Origin: Nocardia puris
Lineage (GTDB): Bacteria > Actinomycetota > Actinomycetes > Mycobacteriales > Mycobacteriaceae
Direction: 5' to 3'
Length of the DNA stretch: 64,000 bases
NCBI RefSeq assembly: GCF_003315035.1
Contig: NZ_QNRE01000006.1
Coordinates: 248,001-312,000 of the forward strand
The position numbers were made by a program, and so were the translations under genes. Under the pieces are notes generated by a model that saw only the letters and a program-made list of their open reading frames with translations, was not told the origin of the DNA and made no database searches. Shown one piece after another: positions 62,401 through 64,000 of this stretch (position 1 is the stretch's first letter; every line of letters starts with the position of its first letter).

Positions 62401-62958
62401 ATGAACGTGCTGAACCCACGCGGGTTCGGACTGGTGTGCGCGACTGTCGCGGTCGTCGCCGGTCTCACCCTCGCCGGGTGCGCGGACCGGGTGGAGGGCG
62501 TCGCGGGCCCGAACGAGTCCGAGCTCGCCGCCTACAAGACCGAGGCGGCGGCCTCCTCGGCGGCGGCCACGTCCTCGCGGCGTGCCGCGGCGCAGGCCCA
62601 GGCCATCGCCACCAACTGCTCGCAGTTCCCCGTCACCACCGGCGTCGGCGTGACCAGCTACAACGCGTTCGTCGAGGCGCACGACTCGAACGCGCCCGAC
62701 TACGCCGCCAAACGCGACGCGGCCGCGCAGACGCTGGAGGAGGCCGCCTCGAAGGTCGAGACGGGCGTGAACACGGCCGCGGGCGCGCTGCCGGAGGATC
62801 TGGCCGCGAAGTTCACCGAGTACGTGGCCGCGGCCAGGCAGCTGGCCGCCGAGACCCGCGGCATGTCGTACACGGCGCCCGTCGACGCGCTCAACAGCGC
62901 GAGCAGACGGGTGAACGACGCGCGCAACGCGGTCCGCGACGCGTGCCCGCCGAGCTGA
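62401..62958 (+). CDS. Lipoprotein with coiled helical domain (positional equivalent of Rv2240c)
   Basis: 185 residues from ATG 62401, which has GGGGAGG 4 nt upstream. Lipoprotein signal ending LTLAGC, then an Ala/Ser/Arg-rich helical stretch (AAYKTEAAASSAAATSSRRAAAQAQAIA) and a helical domain with two Cys (ATNCSQF and the near-terminal DACPPS) that may pair. It occupies the place of Rv2240c between aceE and the DUF3052 gene. No known function. Divergent from aceE over 278 bp, which should hold both promoters. Confidence 0.78.
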   Translation: MNVLNPRGFGLVCATVAVVAGLTLAGCADRVEGVAGPNESELAAYKTEAAASSAAATSSRRAAAQAQAIATNCSQFPVTTGVGVTSYNAFVEAHDSNAPDYAAKRDAAAQTLEEAASKVETGVNTAAGALPEDLAAKFTEYVAAARQLAAETRGMSYTAPVDALNSASRRVNDARNAVRDACPPS

Positions 62959-63075
62959 CCCCGGACGCCCGATCGCGCGACATTCGGTGGGCTTTTCGCC
63001 CGATCGGCTTGCGCTCGAGGCGATAACCATGTTCGCTTGCAACTACCTGTAGTCGGGATTGAGGAGGACACCACC

Positions 63076-63498
63076 GTGGTCGCCGCGGCGGACGCGCAGA
63101 ATTTCGCTCAGAAGCTTGGCATTACTCACGGGATGGTGGTCCAGGAGCTGGGCTGGGACGAGGACACCGACGACGATCTCCGTGCCGACGTGGAGGACAC
63201 CAGCGGCGGTGAGATGGTCGACGAGGATTCCGACGAGGTCGTCGACGCGGTGCTGCTGTGGTGGCGCGACGGCGACGGCGACCTGGCCGATGAGCTGATG
63301 GAGGTCATCAGCCCGCTCGCCGACGACGGGTTCATCTGGGTGCTCACGCCCAAGACCGGTCATCCGGGGCACGTGGATCCCAGCGAGATCGCCGAGGCGG
63401 CGCCCACCGCGGGACTCACCCAGACCTCCGCGATCAGTCTCGGCGCGTGGATCGGCAGCAGGCTGGTGCAGCCGAAGGCTCCCTCGAAGCAGCGCTGA
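63076..63498 (+). CDS. DUF3052 family protein (Rv2239c type)
   Basis: 140 residues from GTG 63076, with TTGAGGAGG at the proper distance. Starts MVAAADAQNFAQKLGITHGM. It is very acidic, with a DEDTDDDLRADVEDTSGGEMVDEDSDEVVD run, then DAVLLWWRDGDGDLADELMEVISPLADDGFIWVLTPKTGHPGHVDPSEI and TSAISLGAWIGSRLVQP. Compact alpha/beta domain of a family common in actinobacteria, with unknown function. It lies between the lipoprotein and ahpE genes as in M. tuberculosis, with the block inverted. Confidence 0.85.
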   Translation: MVAAADAQNFAQKLGITHGMVVQELGWDEDTDDDLRADVEDTSGGEMVDEDSDEVVDAVLLWWRDGDGDLADELMEVISPLADDGFIWVLTPKTGHPGHVDPSEIAEAAPTAGLTQTSAISLGAWIGSRLVQPKAPSKQR

Positions 63499-63571
63499 CC
63501 CTTTCGCTAAGGTTTCGCCGGGCGGTGTTACCCGCCGCCCGGCGGAGAACCGACCGATGGAGGATTCACGT

Positions 63572-64000
63572 ATGCCGCTCGAGGTGGGTGCTCTCGCACC
63601 GGATTTCACGCTGAAGGATCAGAACAACCAGGAAGTCACGCTGTCGGACTACCGGGGCGCGAAGAACGTGCTGATCGTGTTCTATCCGCTGGCGTTCACC
63701 GGCATCTGTCAGGGCGAGCTCTGTCGCGTCCGTGACGAACTGCCCAAGTTCCAGAACGACGACGCCGAGATCCTGGCCATCTCGGTCGGCCCGCCGCCCA
63801 CCCACAAGATCTGGGCCGCCGAACAGGGCTACACGTTCCCCTTGCTCTCGGATTTCTGGCCGCACGGCGCGGTGGCCCAGGCCTACGGCGTATTCAACGA
63901 GAAGTCGGGCTGCCCGAATCGCGGCACCTTCGTGGTGGACCGCGAGGGATACATCCGCTTCGCCGAGATGAACGGTCCCGGTGAGCCGCGGGATCAGGCG
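63572..64000 (+). CDS. ahpE: Peroxiredoxin AhpE-type, 3' partial
   Basis: 143 residues are visible and the frame is open at the window edge; about 10 more residues are expected. ATG 63572 follows GGAGG. Thioredoxin-fold peroxiredoxin that reduces peroxides: APDFTLKDQ start, active site PLAFTGICQGELC with the peroxidatic Cys and the Pro-Thr-x-x-Cys-type loop, SVGPPPTHKIWA, and FPLLSDFWPHGAVAQAYGVFNE, almost identical in pattern to M. tuberculosis AhpE (Rv2238c). It has additional Cys at GELC (+4 from the active Cys) and SGCPNRG, which the M. tuberculosis one-Cys enzyme lacks as I recall it. Confidence 0.93.
   Translation, partial: MPLEVGALAPDFTLKDQNNQEVTLSDYRGAKNVLIVFYPLAFTGICQGELCRVRDELPKFQNDDAEILAISVGPPPTHKIWAAEQGYTFPLLSDFWPHGAVAQAYGVFNEKSGCPNRGTFVVDREGYIRFAEMNGPGEPRDQA

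Overview
The window is a GC-rich actinobacterial chromosome segment, most likely from Nocardia or a close relative in the Mycobacteriales. It carries a mycolate-type FAS-II operon (fabD, acpM, kasA, accD6) beside its MabR-type regulator, and many of its genes are the homologues, often in the same order, of Mycobacterium tuberculosis Rv2221c to Rv2247. No phage, insertion sequence, CRISPR array or tRNA was seen.

Layout. 1-8 kb: end of a PtpB-like phosphatase, secreted and cytosolic hydrolases, a type II lumazine synthase (ribH2 type), a zinc metalloprotease, a membrane EEP-family enzyme and a small HPr-like protein. 8.4-14.5 kb: glnE, glnA2 and a CaeA/Hip1-like envelope hydrolase. 14.6-21.5 kb: an accessory operon placed between caeA and panB. 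It holds two apparently active transmembrane Ser/Thr kinases, one lipoprotein and one degenerate kinase (pseudokinase), and all three kinase-like proteins share a duplicated cysteine-rich ectodomain. 21.7-31.8 kb: panB, an APH-fold protein, pip, a CHAD protein, an RNB ribonuclease, small lipoproteins and micro-ORFs, a zinc-ribbon coiled-coil protein and an RNase H-CobC fusion. 32-43 kb: secreted protease, SPOUT methyltransferase, RNase P RNA, Nif3-like protein, cobC-like aminotransferase, ptpA, SURF1, cobD, a SigJ-type sigma factor, ald and a gamma-carbonic-anhydrase-like protein. 43.3-53.3 kb: accessory region with three regulators, a double SnoaL protein, and a minus-strand operon of lipoprotein, SGNH hydrolase, acyltransferase-3 and DNA methylase. 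53.6-64 kb: accD6, kasA, acpM, fabD, mabR and aceE on the minus strand, then a lipoprotein, a DUF3052-type protein and ahpE on the plus strand. Relative to M. tuberculosis this last block is inverted.

Functional themes are nitrogen assimilation (glnE/glnA2), type II fatty acid and mycolate elongation with a palindromic operator candidate, cobalamin genes (cobC, cobD), and envelope signalling by the kinase and pseudokinase operon. The most noteworthy observations are the pseudokinase placed in translational overlap with an active paralogue; a 15-bp minisatellite of about 25 copies encoding the N-terminus of an acyltransferase that is translationally coupled to an SGNH hydrolase; a DNA methylase with an inserted disordered segment; a leaderless ribH2; and the palindromes upstream of fabD. 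All calls come from reading the sequence. Statements about families and about M. tuberculosis gene order are from general knowledge and were not checked by any search.
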